Source: Hylemonella gracilis
GTDB taxonomy: Bacteria > Pseudomonadota > Gammaproteobacteria > Burkholderiales > Burkholderiaceae_C
Assembly: GCF_004328645.1 (NCBI RefSeq)
Contig: NZ_CP031395.1
Span: 62,001 to 126,000 of the forward strand
Reading direction: 5' to 3'
DNA length: 64,000 nucleotides
In this document: piece after piece, positions 1 to 8,060 of the stretch
Position numbering within the stretch: the first letter of the stretch is position 1
Layout of the letters: each line of letters begins with the position of its first letter
Notes under the pieces: generated by a model
What the model saw: only the letters and a program-made list of their open reading frames with translations
Told to the model about the DNA's origin: nothing
The model's database searches: none
Made by a program: the position numbers and the translations under genes

Positions 1-40
1 GCAGCGATGAAAACATGTGCAGTGGTCATGCCCGCTCCAA

Positions 41-57
41 AATATACGTAGTATATT
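41..57. promoter_or_regulatory. 17-bp palindrome, possible operator
   Basis: A perfect dyad, AATATAC-GTA-GTATATT, stands out as AT-rich in a GC-rich setting. Seven-base arms around a 3-base centre are typical of dimeric repressor sites. It may belong to a divergent gene left of the window or to the AraC gene at 229. The regulator is not identified. Confidence 0.4.
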
Positions 58-87
58 ATTTGCATGAACCAGTGCCACAGCCCAATA

Positions 88-126
88 GCCCTTTGATGGC
101 CCTTTGATGTTTGATGGCCCTTTGAT
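88..126. repeat. Three copies of a 10-bp direct repeat
   Basis: GCCCTTTGAT occurs at 88-97, 99-108 and 117-126, with extra TTTGAT text between copies two and three. The block lies upstream of the AraC-type gene. It could be a regulator binding array or simple slippage; nothing in the sequence decides between them. Confidence 0.5.
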
Positions 127-228
127 CGTTCTTGACCGTCTTTGCATGCTGCCTATGGTTTGCACCTGCCGGCCGATGCCCCGCGCCGCTACGGCACACC
201 GCAGGCGATGCGGCATCATCGCGGCCAC

Positions 229-729
229 ATGAGCAAGCCCTCCCCTCCTCCCGCGCCAGCCCGGACGCGGACGCAGACGCCGCCCGACCTGCTGCGTCGC
301 TTGCTGCGCGCCAAGGACCGCATGGACACCGCCTCACAGGAGCCCTGGTCCGTCGCGCGGCTGGCGCGCGTCAGCGGTGTGTCCGAGACCCATTTCGCGC
401 ACGCCTTCCGCGAGGCCTTCGGCCTGCCGCCCCATCGCTACCTGCTCACGCGCCGCATCGAACGGGCCCTGACGCTGCTGCGTGACACCGAGCTGCCGAT
501 CACCGAGATCGGCTTCCAGACCGGCTGGGAAAGCCTGGGCAGTTTCGGCCGAGCCTTCCGCGACATCACGGGCCTGAGCCCGAGCGCGGCGCGGCTCCAG
601 GTGCGAACCGACATGGACGCGCTGGCCATGGTGCCCGCCTGCTTTCTCAGCGCGGCGCAACGGCCCCATCTTGAAATCGCAGTTTCGGAGAAGCGCCGCC
701 GGCAGGCCACCGGTATAAACCGCGCCTGA
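229..729 (+). CDS. AraC family transcriptional regulator (short, DNA-binding domain only)
   Basis: A protein of about 166 residues consisting almost wholly of an AraC/XylS DNA-binding domain. The two helix-turn-helix units are visible as SVARLARVSGVSETHF, and later ITEIGFQTGWESLGSFGRAF followed by the LSPSAAR end motif typical of the family. No effector-binding domain precedes it. I chose the ATG at 229 (MSKPS) rather than the upstream ATG at 142 because the intervening 29 residues do not look like protein and the AraC domain is intact without them. A VOC-family gene begins 24 bp downstream, so the regulator probably controls or is co-transcribed with that gene. The ligand is unknown. Confidence 0.85.
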   Translation: MSKPSPPPAPARTRTQTPPDLLRRLLRAKDRMDTASQEPWSVARLARVSGVSETHFAHAFREAFGLPPHRYLLTRRIERALTLLRDTELPITEIGFQTGWESLGSFGRAFRDITGLSPSAARLQVRTDMDALAMVPACFLSAAQRPHLEIAVSEKRRRQATGINRA

Positions 730-753
730 TCACAACCAAGAAAGGAAACGGCC

Positions 754-1161
754 ATGAGCCCAGGTGTTGAAGTCGTCGGACTCTACGTGCGGGATCAGGA
801 TGAAGCGCTAGCCTTCTACGTCGACCAACTCGGTTTTCGCGTCCACACGGACGCGCGCAATGGCGATTACCGCTGGCTCACGGTCCAGTTCCCCGATCAA
901 CCGTCCTTCCAGCTCGGACTGTTCCTGCCAGGTCCGCCGGTGCACGACGCGGCAACGGCCCAGGCCCTGCAGGCCCTGGTCGCCAAAGGCGCGATGCCCC
1001 CGTTGGTGCTGACCGTGGAGAACTGCCGTGCCGCCCATGCGCGCATGCAGGCACGCGGCGTGGAATTCACGCAGGAACCGGTGGAACGCTACGGCAGCGT
1101 GGATGCGAGCTTTCGCGACCCGTCCGGCAATGGCTGGAAGCTGGTCCAGGCACGCGGATGA
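754..1161 (+). CDS. VOC (glyoxalase/bleomycin resistance) family protein
   Basis: A 135-residue single-module vicinal oxygen chelate protein. It starts VEVVGLYVRDQDEALAFYVD, the usual first beta strand and helix of the fold, and ends with SFRDPSGNGWKLVQ, matching the C-terminal strand that normally carries a metal-binding Glu or other ligand (here the usual Glu is replaced near WKLVQ). The family includes glyoxalases, ring-cleavage dioxygenases and antibiotic-binding proteins, so the reaction cannot be named. A good ribosome binding site (AAGGAAA) precedes the ATG. It follows an AraC-type regulator by 24 bp and is followed by a small membrane protein, suggesting one operon of three genes. Confidence 0.85.
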   Translation: MSPGVEVVGLYVRDQDEALAFYVDQLGFRVHTDARNGDYRWLTVQFPDQPSFQLGLFLPGPPVHDAATAQALQALVAKGAMPPLVLTVENCRAAHARMQARGVEFTQEPVERYGSVDASFRDPSGNGWKLVQARG

Positions 1162-1187
1162 ACAAGAGAAAAGCAAAGGAAAACGCC

Positions 1188-1406
1188 ATGAACTGGAACC
1201 ACGGCATCCGCCAATTCCACCGCTGGGTGTCCCTCATCTTCACCCTCACGGTCATCGCCAACTTTGCCGCCATGGCCCTGAACGCCGGGCAGGCGCCGAC
1301 GTGGATCGTCTACGCGCCGCTGCCGCCGCTTTTCCTGCTGCTGTTCAGCGGGCTGTACCTGTTCGTGCGGCCTTACCTGAGCCGGCGCGGCGGCCAGACG
1401 GGCTGA
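1188..1406 (+). CDS. Small membrane protein of unknown function
   Basis: About 72 residues with two hydrophobic helices (WVSLIFTLTVIANFAAMAL and LPPLFLLLFSGLYLFV) and a basic C-terminal tail. An ATG at 1158 overlaps the stop of the VOC gene, but I prefer the ATG at 1188 (MNWNHG) because it is preceded by an AAAGGA ribosome binding site at proper distance. It resembles small two-helix inner-membrane proteins found beside AraC/VOC gene pairs; no function can be assigned. It converges on urtE with only 12 bp between the stops. Confidence 0.7.
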   Translation: MNWNHGIRQFHRWVSLIFTLTVIANFAAMALNAGQAPTWIVYAPLPPLFLLLFSGLYLFVRPYLSRRGGQTG

Positions 1407-1418
1407 GGACCAGGGTGT

Positions 1419-2111
1419 TCAGATCGCGACCAGTTTCCTGACGCCCTCGGCTTCCATATTGCCGCCCAGGCCGGCGGCGATCACGGCACCGCGTTCCATG
1501 ACCACGTAGTCATCGGCCAGTTCCTCGGCGAAGTCGTAGTACTGCTCCACGAGCAATATCGCCATGTCGCCGCGGTCGGCCAGCATGCGGATGACACGGC
1601 CGATGTCCTTGATGATGCTGGGCTGGATGCCCTCGGTGGGTTCATCGAGCACCAGCAATTTGGGCTTGGCTGCGAGCGCGCGGGCGATGGCGAGTTGCTG
1701 CTGCTGCCCGCCCGAGAGGTCACCGCCGCGCCGCCCCAACATTTGCTTGAGCACGGGAAACAGCTCGTAGAGTTCGGCAGGGATGGGCGTGCCGCCCGGC
1801 TTGCTCGCCAGCCCCATGCGCAGGTTCTCCTCCACCGTCAGCCGCATGAAAATTTCGCGGCCCTGGGGCACGAAACCAATGCCGGCGCGGGCGCGCTCGT
1901 AGGGCGTGGTTTTGTGGATGTCCCTGCCCTCGAACTCGATGCTGCCGTTCTTGATCGGCACCAGACCCATCAACGATTTCAGCAGCGTGGTCTTGCCCAC
2001 GCCATTGCGGCCCAGGACGACCGTGACTTTGCCGAGGCTGGCGCTCAGGCTCACGTCGCGCAGGATGTGGGAGCCGCCGTAGTACTGGTTGATGTTCTTG
2101 ACGTTCAGCAT
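1419..2111 (-). CDS. urtE: Urea ABC transporter ATP-binding subunit UrtE
   Basis: A 230-residue ATPase of the LivF type, the second nucleotide-binding subunit of the high-affinity urea importer. Seen in order: MLNVKNINQYYGGSHILRD at the start, Walker A GRNGVGKTT, signature LSGGQQQQ, Walker B LLVLDEPTEGI, and the LLVEQYYDFA switch region with the Gln-Tyr-Tyr-Asp found in UrtE proteins. I placed the start at the ATG at 2111; the frame stays open far upstream, but only as non-protein-like text. It belongs with urtABCD upstream on the same strand, yet is separated from urtD by 609 bp instead of the usual few bases, so it may need its own promoter or long read-through. Confidence 0.96.
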   Translation of the reverse strand: MLNVKNINQYYGGSHILRDVSLSASLGKVTVVLGRNGVGKTTLLKSLMGLVPIKNGSIEFEGRDIHKTTPYERARAGIGFVPQGREIFMRLTVEENLRMGLASKPGGTPIPAELYELFPVLKQMLGRRGGDLSGGQQQQLAIARALAAKPKLLVLDEPTEGIQPSIIKDIGRVIRMLADRGDMAILLVEQYYDFAEELADDYVVMERGAVIAAGLGGNMEAEGVRKLVAI

Positions 2112-2720
2112 GGGCGGATCCCTTGTGGTCCTTGGGCGTGCGATTGCGATGCGGCTTGCCTCGCGAAGACTGCCTGTCGAACGGTGCCCCCAGCCGGGCC
2201 CGATTGCGCCGGCCGCTGTGCGGCTGCCCTGCGATGCTCGGACGGCCGGTCCATCGCGTAACTCGCTGCATTCGCTGCGCTCACTCCGCTCAAACAGACG
2301 CGATGAGTCAGAGAACGAAGCACGCGCGACTGCGCACGTGCCGACCGGCCACCCTGCGCTTCTCGGCGGCGCAGACGGGCCCGGCTGGGGGCACCGTTCG
2401 ACAGGCTCGGTGGCGTGCAGCGAGCAACAACGAACCCGACAAGTCGCAACAAAGTCCGCTCTCCGCACGCCACCCCCGTCACCGCAACGCGGCAGGGCCT
2501 GTGTTGCGCAGCGAATTGACGCGGCCGAGCAGCGCAGCGGCGGGCGGAAGAAGGGGCGCGCCGTGTCTGAGCGCAGCGAGTTGGCGCGTCCCCCGCCCGC
2601 CGCGAGCAGCGCAGGGCAGTCGCGCAGCGACCCGCGTCATTTGAGCGGAGCCACACAGGCCTTGCCGCGTTGCCCTGCAACTGACGCAAATCACGCGCCA
2701 TCAACGGAGATCTGAACTTC
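2112..2720. other. 609-bp non-coding gap between urtD and urtE
   Basis: Frames are open on both strands here, but the translations are low-complexity Arg/Ala/Pro/Ser text with no family resemblance, so I see no gene. The stretch is rich in short repeats such as GAGCGCAGCGAGTTGGCGCG and CTCGCTGCATTCGCTGCGCTCA, a text type common between genes in Comamonadaceae. A long inverted repeat occupies 2173-2405 (separate entry). It interrupts an operon that is normally contiguous. Confidence 0.75.
2173..2405. repeat. 30-bp perfect inverted repeat with 173-bp spacer
   Basis: The left arm at 2173-2202 (begins CCTGTCGAACGG) and the right arm at 2376-2405 (ends CCGTTCGACAGG) are exact reverse complements. 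After two mismatches inward, a further TGCGCCG also matches its partner, giving nearly 40 paired bases. The arms flank repetitive text between urtD and urtE. This could be a mobile repeat (REP/MITE-like) or a pair of independently inserted copies in opposite orientation. No transposase is present. Confidence 0.85.
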
Positions 2721-3593
2721 TCACCGTCCAAGGTACACCTCGATCACCCGTTCATCCGCCTGCACCTGCTCCAGCGTCCCCTGGGCCAGCACGGAGCCAT
2801 CGCAGAGCACGGTCACGATGTCGCTGATGGTCTTGATGAAGCTCATGTCGTGCTCCACCACCATCAGCGAATGCTTGCCCTTGAGCGTCAGAAACAGCTC
2901 GGCCGTGCGGGCGGTTTCCTCGTCGGTCATGCCGGCCACGGGCTCGTCCAGCAGGAGCAGCTTGGGGTCTTGCATCAACAGCATGCCGATTTCCAGCCAC
3001 TGCTTCTGCCCGTGACTCAGATTGCCCGCCTGACGGCCCACGCTGTCGGCCAGGTGGATGGTGTGCAGCATGTCGGCGAGCCGGTCGGCCTGCGCGGAAT
3101 CCAGCTTGAAGAAGATGGACGATTTCACGCTCTTGTCCATCTTCAGCGCCAGTTCCAGGTTCTCGAACACCGTGAGCTGCTCGAACACCGTGGGCTTCTG
3201 GAACTTGCGGCCGATGCCCAGTTGCGCGATCTGCGGCTCGCTGTAGCGCAGCAGGTCGATGGTGGAGCCGAAAAACACCGTGCCCTCGTCGGGCCGCGTC
3301 TTGCCGGTGATGATGTCCATCATCGTCGTCTTGCCCGCGCCATTGGGACCGATGATGCAGCGCAGTTCACCGGGCGCGATGTCCAGGCTGAGCTTGTTGA
3401 TGGCCTTGAAACCATCGAAGCTCACGCTCACATCCTCCAGGTAGAGGATGCGGCCGTGCGTCACGTCCACTTCGCCAGTCTTCAGCAGGCGGCCATAGCT
3501 GGCCTGCTGCCCGCCGGCTTCGGTGTTCTGGCGCGCGGTCTCGCGCTGGGCCTGGGCGCGCTGCGCGCCTTGTTCGAGCAGATCGGGCGTCAT
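2721..3593 (-). CDS. urtD: Urea ABC transporter ATP-binding subunit UrtD
   Basis: A 290-residue LivG-type ATPase, first nucleotide-binding subunit of the urea importer. Walker A is GPNGAGKTT near residue 85, the signature is NLSHGQKQW, Walker B is LLLLDEPVAGM and the switch histidine lies in VVEHDM. The first 45 residues (Gln/Ala-rich, MTPDLLEQ onward) are an extension before the ATPase core; the start is supported by the 4-base ATGA overlap with the urtC stop. Together with UrtE it would drive transport by ATP hydrolysis at the cytoplasmic face of the UrtBC channel. Confidence 0.96.
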   Translation of the reverse strand: MTPDLLEQGAQRAQAQRETARQNTEAGGQQASYGRLLKTGEVDVTHGRILYLEDVSVSFDGFKAINKLSLDIAPGELRCIIGPNGAGKTTMMDIITGKTRPDEGTVFFGSTIDLLRYSEPQIAQLGIGRKFQKPTVFEQLTVFENLELALKMDKSVKSSIFFKLDSAQADRLADMLHTIHLADSVGRQAGNLSHGQKQWLEIGMLLMQDPKLLLLDEPVAGMTDEETARTAELFLTLKGKHSLMVVEHDMSFIKTISDIVTVLCDGSVLAQGTLEQVQADERVIEVYLGR

Positions 3594-4711
3594 GCTTTAG
3601 GACTCCCCCGGAATTTTTTCCACAGCCGCTTGACCAGCCCCACGATGCCGTCGGGCAAGAACAGCGTGACCAGGATGAACAGGCCACCCAGGAAGTAAAG
3701 CCAGAAGGCGGGGAAGGCCGCGGTCAGCCAGCTCTTGGCGCCGTTGACCACGAAGGCGCCGACGATGGGGCCGATCAGCGTCGCGCGCCCGCCCACCGCC
3801 GCCCAGATCGCGATCTCGATGCTGTTGGCCGGGCTCATCTCACCTGGGTTGATGATGCCAACCTGGGGCACGTAGAGCGCGCCTGCGATGCCGCACATCA
3901 CCGCCGACAGCGTCCAGATCGTGAGCTTGTAGCCCAAGGGGTTGTAGCCTGAAAACATGACACGACTCTCGGCATCGCGGATGGCTTGCAGCACCCGGCC
4001 GAACTTGGCGTTCATCAGCCAGCGCCCGAGCAGGAAGAAAGCCAGCAGCGTCAGCCCCGTGAGCATGAACAGCGTCATGCGCATGCCCTGCCCGATCGGA
4101 ATGTCGAGGATGCGCTTGAAGTCCGTGAAACCGTTGTTGCCGCCGAAACCCGTTTCGTTGCGGAAGAAGAGCAACATGGCGGCGAAAGTCAGCGCCTGCG
4201 TGATGATGGAAAAGTACACGCCCTTGATGCGCGAACGGAAGGCGAAGTAGCCGAAGACGAAGGCGATCAGCCCCGGCACCAGCACGATCAGGATCAGCGT
4301 GGCGACGAAGCTGTCACTCAGGGCCCAGTGCCAGGGGAATTCCTTCCAGTTCAGGAACACCATGAAGTCGGGCATGTCGCTCTTGTACTGGCCGTCGCGC
4401 CCGATCTGGCGCATCAGGTACATGCCCATCATGTAGCCGCCGAGCGCGAAGAACAGGCCGTGGCCCAGAGACAAAATGCCGGTGTAGCCCCAGATCAAAT
4501 CCATGGCCAGCGCGCAGATGGCGTAGCACATGATGCGCCCGAGCAAGGCCACCGTGTAGTTGCTCATGTGGAACACATGGCCCTCGGGCACCAGCAGGTT
4601 GAGCACGGGCGCCAGCACAAGCACCGCGATCAGTGCCGCGAGGAAGGCCGTCCAGCCGCGCCGATTCAGCAGGGGCGCGGCGGCGGGAAGCGTCAGGGGA
4701 GTCGTCGTCAT
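3590..4711 (-). CDS. urtC: Urea ABC transporter permease UrtC
   Basis: A 373-residue LivM-type inner-membrane permease with about ten hydrophobic segments. Characteristic stretches are WGYTGILSLGHGLFFALGGY, where the Gly-His motif is conserved in this family, and VGIINPGEMSPANSIEIAIW. I place the start at the ATG at 4711 (MTTTPLTLP); the longer upstream frame overlaps urtB and reads as its shadow. It is 13 bp downstream of urtB and overlaps urtD by 4 bp, as expected for coupled translation of partner subunits. Confidence 0.96.
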   Translation of the reverse strand: MTTTPLTLPAAAPLLNRRGWTAFLAALIAVLVLAPVLNLLVPEGHVFHMSNYTVALLGRIMCYAICALAMDLIWGYTGILSLGHGLFFALGGYMMGMYLMRQIGRDGQYKSDMPDFMVFLNWKEFPWHWALSDSFVATLILIVLVPGLIAFVFGYFAFRSRIKGVYFSIITQALTFAAMLLFFRNETGFGGNNGFTDFKRILDIPIGQGMRMTLFMLTGLTLLAFFLLGRWLMNAKFGRVLQAIRDAESRVMFSGYNPLGYKLTIWTLSAVMCGIAGALYVPQVGIINPGEMSPANSIEIAIWAAVGGRATLIGPIVGAFVVNGAKSWLTAAFPAFWLYFLGGLFILVTLFLPDGIVGLVKRLWKKFRGSPKA

Positions 4712-4724
4712 GTCGGGCGGTGCC

Positions 4725-6308
4725 TCAGTCCACCGATCGCCCTTTGAGGGCGAAGATGCCTTGCGGGCGTTTCTGAATGAAGGCGATGATGAAGACCAGC
4801 ACCATGATCTTGGCCAGCACCGCGCCCTGCCAGCCTTCGAGCAGCTTGTTGACGAGACCCAGGCCCAGCGCGGCGTAGACCGTGCCCGCGAGCTGGCCCA
4901 CGCCCCCCAGCACCACGACCATGAAGGAATCGACGATGTAGCCCTGGCCGAGATCCGGGCCGACGTTGCCGACCTGCGACAGCGCGCAGCCCGCCAGCCC
5001 CGCCACGCCCGAACCCAGCGCAAAGGCGTAGGTGTCCACCCGTGCCGTGTTCACACCCATGCAGGAGGCGATCGGACGGTTCTGCGTCACGCCCCGCACG
5101 AACAGGCCCAAGCGAGTGCGGCTGATCAGCAAGGCCATGCCCACCAGCACCGCAAACGCGAACGCGATGATGACCAGGCGGTTGTAGGGCAGGGTGAGGT
5201 TGGACAGCACCTGCCAGCCGCCGCTCATCCAGGCCGGGTTTTCCACGGCCACGTTTTGCGCGCCAAAGAGGGAACGCACGGCCTGCATCAGCACCAGGCT
5301 GATGCCCCAGGTGGCCAGCAAGGTTTCGAGCGGGCGGCCATAGAGAAAGCGGATCACACCGCGCTCCAGCGCCGCACCCACCAGGGCGGAGGCGAGGAAG
5401 GCCACCGGCACGGCCGCGACCAGGTACCAGTCGAAGGCACCGGGCAGGTAACTGCGGAACAGCCCCTGCACCACGTACGTGGCGTAGGCGCCGATCATGA
5501 TGAGCTCGCCGTGCGCCATGTTGATGACGCCCATCAGCCCATAGGTGATGGCCAGGCCCAGCGCGGCCAGCAGCAGGATGCTGCCCAGGCTGATGCCGGT
5601 GAAGAGCACACCCGCGCGCTCGCCCCAGGCCAGGTGATCCTCGATGGCGCGCTGGGCGGCCTGGATCGCGGCCTTGACCCGGGCGTCTTCCTCGCTGGCG
5701 AGCTGTTGGCCCAGCAACTGTCGCGTGGCGGGCGTGCGGTAAGCCGACAGAAGCTGCACCGCCGCGTAACGCTGCGCGGGCTCGGTGCTGGACAGCAGAA
5801 TTGCGGCACGCGCCAAATCAAGCTGCTCGCGCACGGTGGCGTCTTTTTCGGCGGCCAGGGCCTTGTCGATCAGCGGCAGGCGTGTGGCGTCCGGCTCGGT
5901 CGCCAAGGCCTGGGCCGCCGCCCTGCGCGCCGTCACGTCCGGACCAAACAGCTGCAAGGCCGCCAGCGCGCTGGCGATCTCGCCCCGCATGCGGTTGTTG
6001 TTGACCACGTCCTCCGCATCCTCGGGCAAGGCCAAGGGCAGGCCCGTGGCCGGGTCTTCACCCTTCCATTCGCCCTCGACCTCGCGCACGAGGATGGCCT
6101 TGCCTTCGTGCACCTTGACCCTGTCGTCGACCAAGGCCTGCAGCAAAGCCGCCAGGCGCTCGTCGGGTGTTTGCACCGCCTGCTGCATGGCCGTGATGCG
6201 GTCGCTTGAATCACCAACCACGATGGCCTGCGCCTGCTCGGGCGTGAGCGCCTGAGCCGGAACCGCGCTCAACAGCGCGGCGAATGACAGCAAAAATTTA
6301 TTCAGCAT
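4725..6308 (-). CDS. urtB: Urea ABC transporter permease UrtB
   Basis: A 527-residue permease of the LivH type with the long N-terminal region characteristic of UrtB. Residues 1-21 are a signal peptide (LLSFAALLSAVPAQALTP) and about 22-220 form an Ala-rich, HEAT-like periplasmic region. The membrane part begins near residue 228 with GISLGSILLLAALGLAITYG and includes GVINMAHGELIMIGAY, the counterpart of the Gly-His motif in UrtC. It forms the translocation channel with UrtC. It lies 180 bp downstream of urtA, a gap that holds a GC-rich repeat. Confidence 0.96.
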   Translation of the reverse strand: MLNKFLLSFAALLSAVPAQALTPEQAQAIVVGDSSDRITAMQQAVQTPDERLAALLQALVDDRVKVHEGKAILVREVEGEWKGEDPATGLPLALPEDAEDVVNNNRMRGEIASALAALQLFGPDVTARRAAAQALATEPDATRLPLIDKALAAEKDATVREQLDLARAAILLSSTEPAQRYAAVQLLSAYRTPATRQLLGQQLASEEDARVKAAIQAAQRAIEDHLAWGERAGVLFTGISLGSILLLAALGLAITYGLMGVINMAHGELIMIGAYATYVVQGLFRSYLPGAFDWYLVAAVPVAFLASALVGAALERGVIRFLYGRPLETLLATWGISLVLMQAVRSLFGAQNVAVENPAWMSGGWQVLSNLTLPYNRLVIIAFAFAVLVGMALLISRTRLGLFVRGVTQNRPIASCMGVNTARVDTYAFALGSGVAGLAGCALSQVGNVGPDLGQGYIVDSFMVVVLGGVGQLAGTVYAALGLGLVNKLLEGWQGAVLAKIMVLVFIIAFIQKRPQGIFALKGRSVD

Positions 6309-6379
6309 CGCAAGGAATCTCTAGCGTGAGCAGGATGAGTCCAACTCACGCTGCAAATCCCGCACCAGGAAGAGCCGAT

Positions 6380-6488
6380 GGCCGCCTTGGCGGCAGGCCC
6401 GTTCGAGGGCGCGCCGCGCCGGGCCGCCCCAAGCGGCCGCGCCGTCCCCCTGGGGGGATGGCGGCCCGCCAGGGCCGACTCAGGGGGA
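6380..6488. repeat. GC-rich intergenic repeat with hairpins
   Basis: Between urtA and urtB there is a GC-rich stretch with several self-complementary parts: GCCGCC..GGCGGC near 6378-6394, GCCGCCCC/AAGCGGC at 6424-6438 and a strong C5/G6 hairpin at 6441-6462 (GTCCCCC-T-GGGGGGAT). Such elements are frequent between genes in Comamonadaceae. Here it may act as a partial terminator or RNA stabiliser, raising the amount of the binding protein UrtA relative to the downstream subunits. Confidence 0.55.
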
Positions 6489-7775
6489 TTACATTTTCGT
6501 CTTGCCGTCCGGCTCGTCCTTCTTGCCCTTGTTCTCGGGGATGTAGGGGCTCCAGGGTTGGGCCTTGACCGGGCCGGGCGTCTTCCACACCACGTTGAAC
6601 TGACCATCGGCCTTGACTTCACCGATGAACACGCTCTTGTGCAGGTGGTGGTTCTTCTCGTCCATCTTGGACGTGATGCCCGAGGGCGCCTTGAAGGTCT
6701 GGCCGGCCATGGCCTTGATCACCGCATCCACGTCCGTGGTCTTGGCCTTCTCGACGGCCTGCTTCCACATATTGATGCCGATGTAGGTGGCTTCCATCGG
6801 GTCATTGGTCAGCGGCTTGTCCTTGTGGCCGGGGATGCTCTTGGCCTTGGCGTAGGTGGCCCACTTCTTGGTGAACTCGGTGTTGGCCGGACTCTTGATG
6901 CTCATGAAGTAATTCCAGGCGGCCAGGTGCCCCACCAGCGGCTTGGTGTCCACGCCGCGCAGTTCTTCCTCGCCGACCGAGAAGGCAACGACCGGTACGT
7001 CCGTGGCCTTCAGGCCTGCGTTGCCCAGTTCCTTGTAGAAGGGCACGTTGGAGTCGCCGTTGATGGTGGAAACCACGGCCGTCTTCTTGCCAGCAGAGGC
7101 GAACTTCTTGATGTTGGCGATGATGGTCTGGTAGTCGGCATGGCCAAAGGGCGTGTACTCCTCCATGATGTCTTCGTCCTTGATGCCCTTGCTGTGCAGG
7201 AAGGAGCGCAGGATCTTGTTCGTCGTGCGGGGGTAGACGTAGTCCGTGCCCAGCAGCACGAAACGCTTGGCGGAACCACCGTCCTTGCTCATCAGGTATT
7301 CCACGGCGGGAATGGCCTGCTGGTTCGGCGCCGCGCCCGTGTAGAACACGTTCTTGGACAGCTCTTCACCTTCGTACTGCACGGGGTAGAACAGCAGGCC
7401 GTTGAGTTCTTCCACGACCGGCAGCACCGACTTGCGCGACACCGAGGTCCAGCAGCCGAAGATCACCGAAACCTTGTCTTGCGTGAGCAGTTGCTTGGTC
7501 TTTTCGGCGAACAGCGGCCAGTTGGAAGCCGGGTCCACGATCACGGGTTCGAGCTTCTTGCCCAGCACGCCACCCTTGGCGTTGATTTCATCAATGGCCA
7601 TCAGCACGGTGTCTTTCAACACCGTCTCGGAAATCGCCATGGTGCCCGACAGGCTGTGCAGCACGCCGACCTTGATGGTGTCGGCGGCCTGGGCAGACAA
7701 GCCCGTCAGGCCGAAGGTGGACACGGTGGCAGCCGCAGCCAGCGCCTTGAGGGTGAAACGACGTTGGGATTTCAT
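6489..7775 (-). CDS. urtA: Urea ABC transporter substrate-binding protein UrtA
   Basis: A 428-residue periplasmic urea receptor of the AmiC/LivK fold. It starts MKSQRRFTLKALAAAATVS, a signal peptide with a twin Arg, cleaved after LSAQA; the mature part opens with ADTIKVGVLHSLSGTMAIS, typical of UrtA. Other family stretches are FGCWTSVSRKSVLPVVEE, FYPVQYEGEE and GEVKADGQFNVVWKTPG. The frame extends far upstream of this ATG, but that extension has no protein character. It leads the urt operon; its promoter must lie in 7776-8000. No urease genes are visible in the window. Confidence 0.97.
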   Translation of the reverse strand: MKSQRRFTLKALAAAATVSTFGLTGLSAQAADTIKVGVLHSLSGTMAISETVLKDTVLMAIDEINAKGGVLGKKLEPVIVDPASNWPLFAEKTKQLLTQDKVSVIFGCWTSVSRKSVLPVVEELNGLLFYPVQYEGEELSKNVFYTGAAPNQQAIPAVEYLMSKDGGSAKRFVLLGTDYVYPRTTNKILRSFLHSKGIKDEDIMEEYTPFGHADYQTIIANIKKFASAGKKTAVVSTINGDSNVPFYKELGNAGLKATDVPVVAFSVGEEELRGVDTKPLVGHLAAWNYFMSIKSPANTEFTKKWATYAKAKSIPGHKDKPLTNDPMEATYIGINMWKQAVEKAKTTDVDAVIKAMAGQTFKAPSGITSKMDEKNHHLHKSVFIGEVKADGQFNVVWKTPGPVKAQPWSPYIPENKGKKDEPDGKTKM

Positions 7776-7979
7776 GGGGGAGGACTCCGTTCGATGAGGG
7801 AAGGTGGGTGGGAAGAAAGCAAGGCCACTGTAAAAAAGGCGACCCGGCGCAGGAATACGCCGGACGGCGTACGGCCCGACCTCGGGTCTGCGCGCAGCCT
7901 GCGACGACTCGGCCGCCAGCGCCAGGCGCAGGCGGCAGCCCCGAAACCCAGGGCAAACCCCTAGCTTCATCCTTGCCAA

Positions 7980-8001
7980 TATGGTTGCGCGCGCAACCAT
8001 A
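7980..8001. promoter_or_regulatory. 22-bp perfect palindrome, probable operator
   Basis: The half-site is TATGGTTGCGC followed by its exact reverse complement, centred between 7990 and 7991. It lies 60 bp before the Bug receptor start and is the only strong dyad in the divergent region shared with urtA. MarR proteins commonly bind such ATnGTTGC..GCAACnAT dyads, and a MarR gene is the second gene of the downstream operon, so auto-regulation is a reasonable inference. Confidence 0.6.
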
Positions 8002-8060
8002 GGCACGCTACAGTGCCCTTGCCGGCTCGGACGGCGCCAACCAGACCAGGAGACAAGACC

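Noticed and set aside
2089..2731. Long open frames on both strands between urtD and urtE
   Set aside because: Their translations are Arg/Ala/Ser/Pro-rich text with no domains, no ribosome binding site, and frames on both strands are open because of high GC and repeats.
4560..6209. 549-aa plus-strand open frame opposite urtB/urtC
   Set aside because: It is an antisense shadow of the urt genes, rich in His/Gln/Arg/Gly and with no family features.
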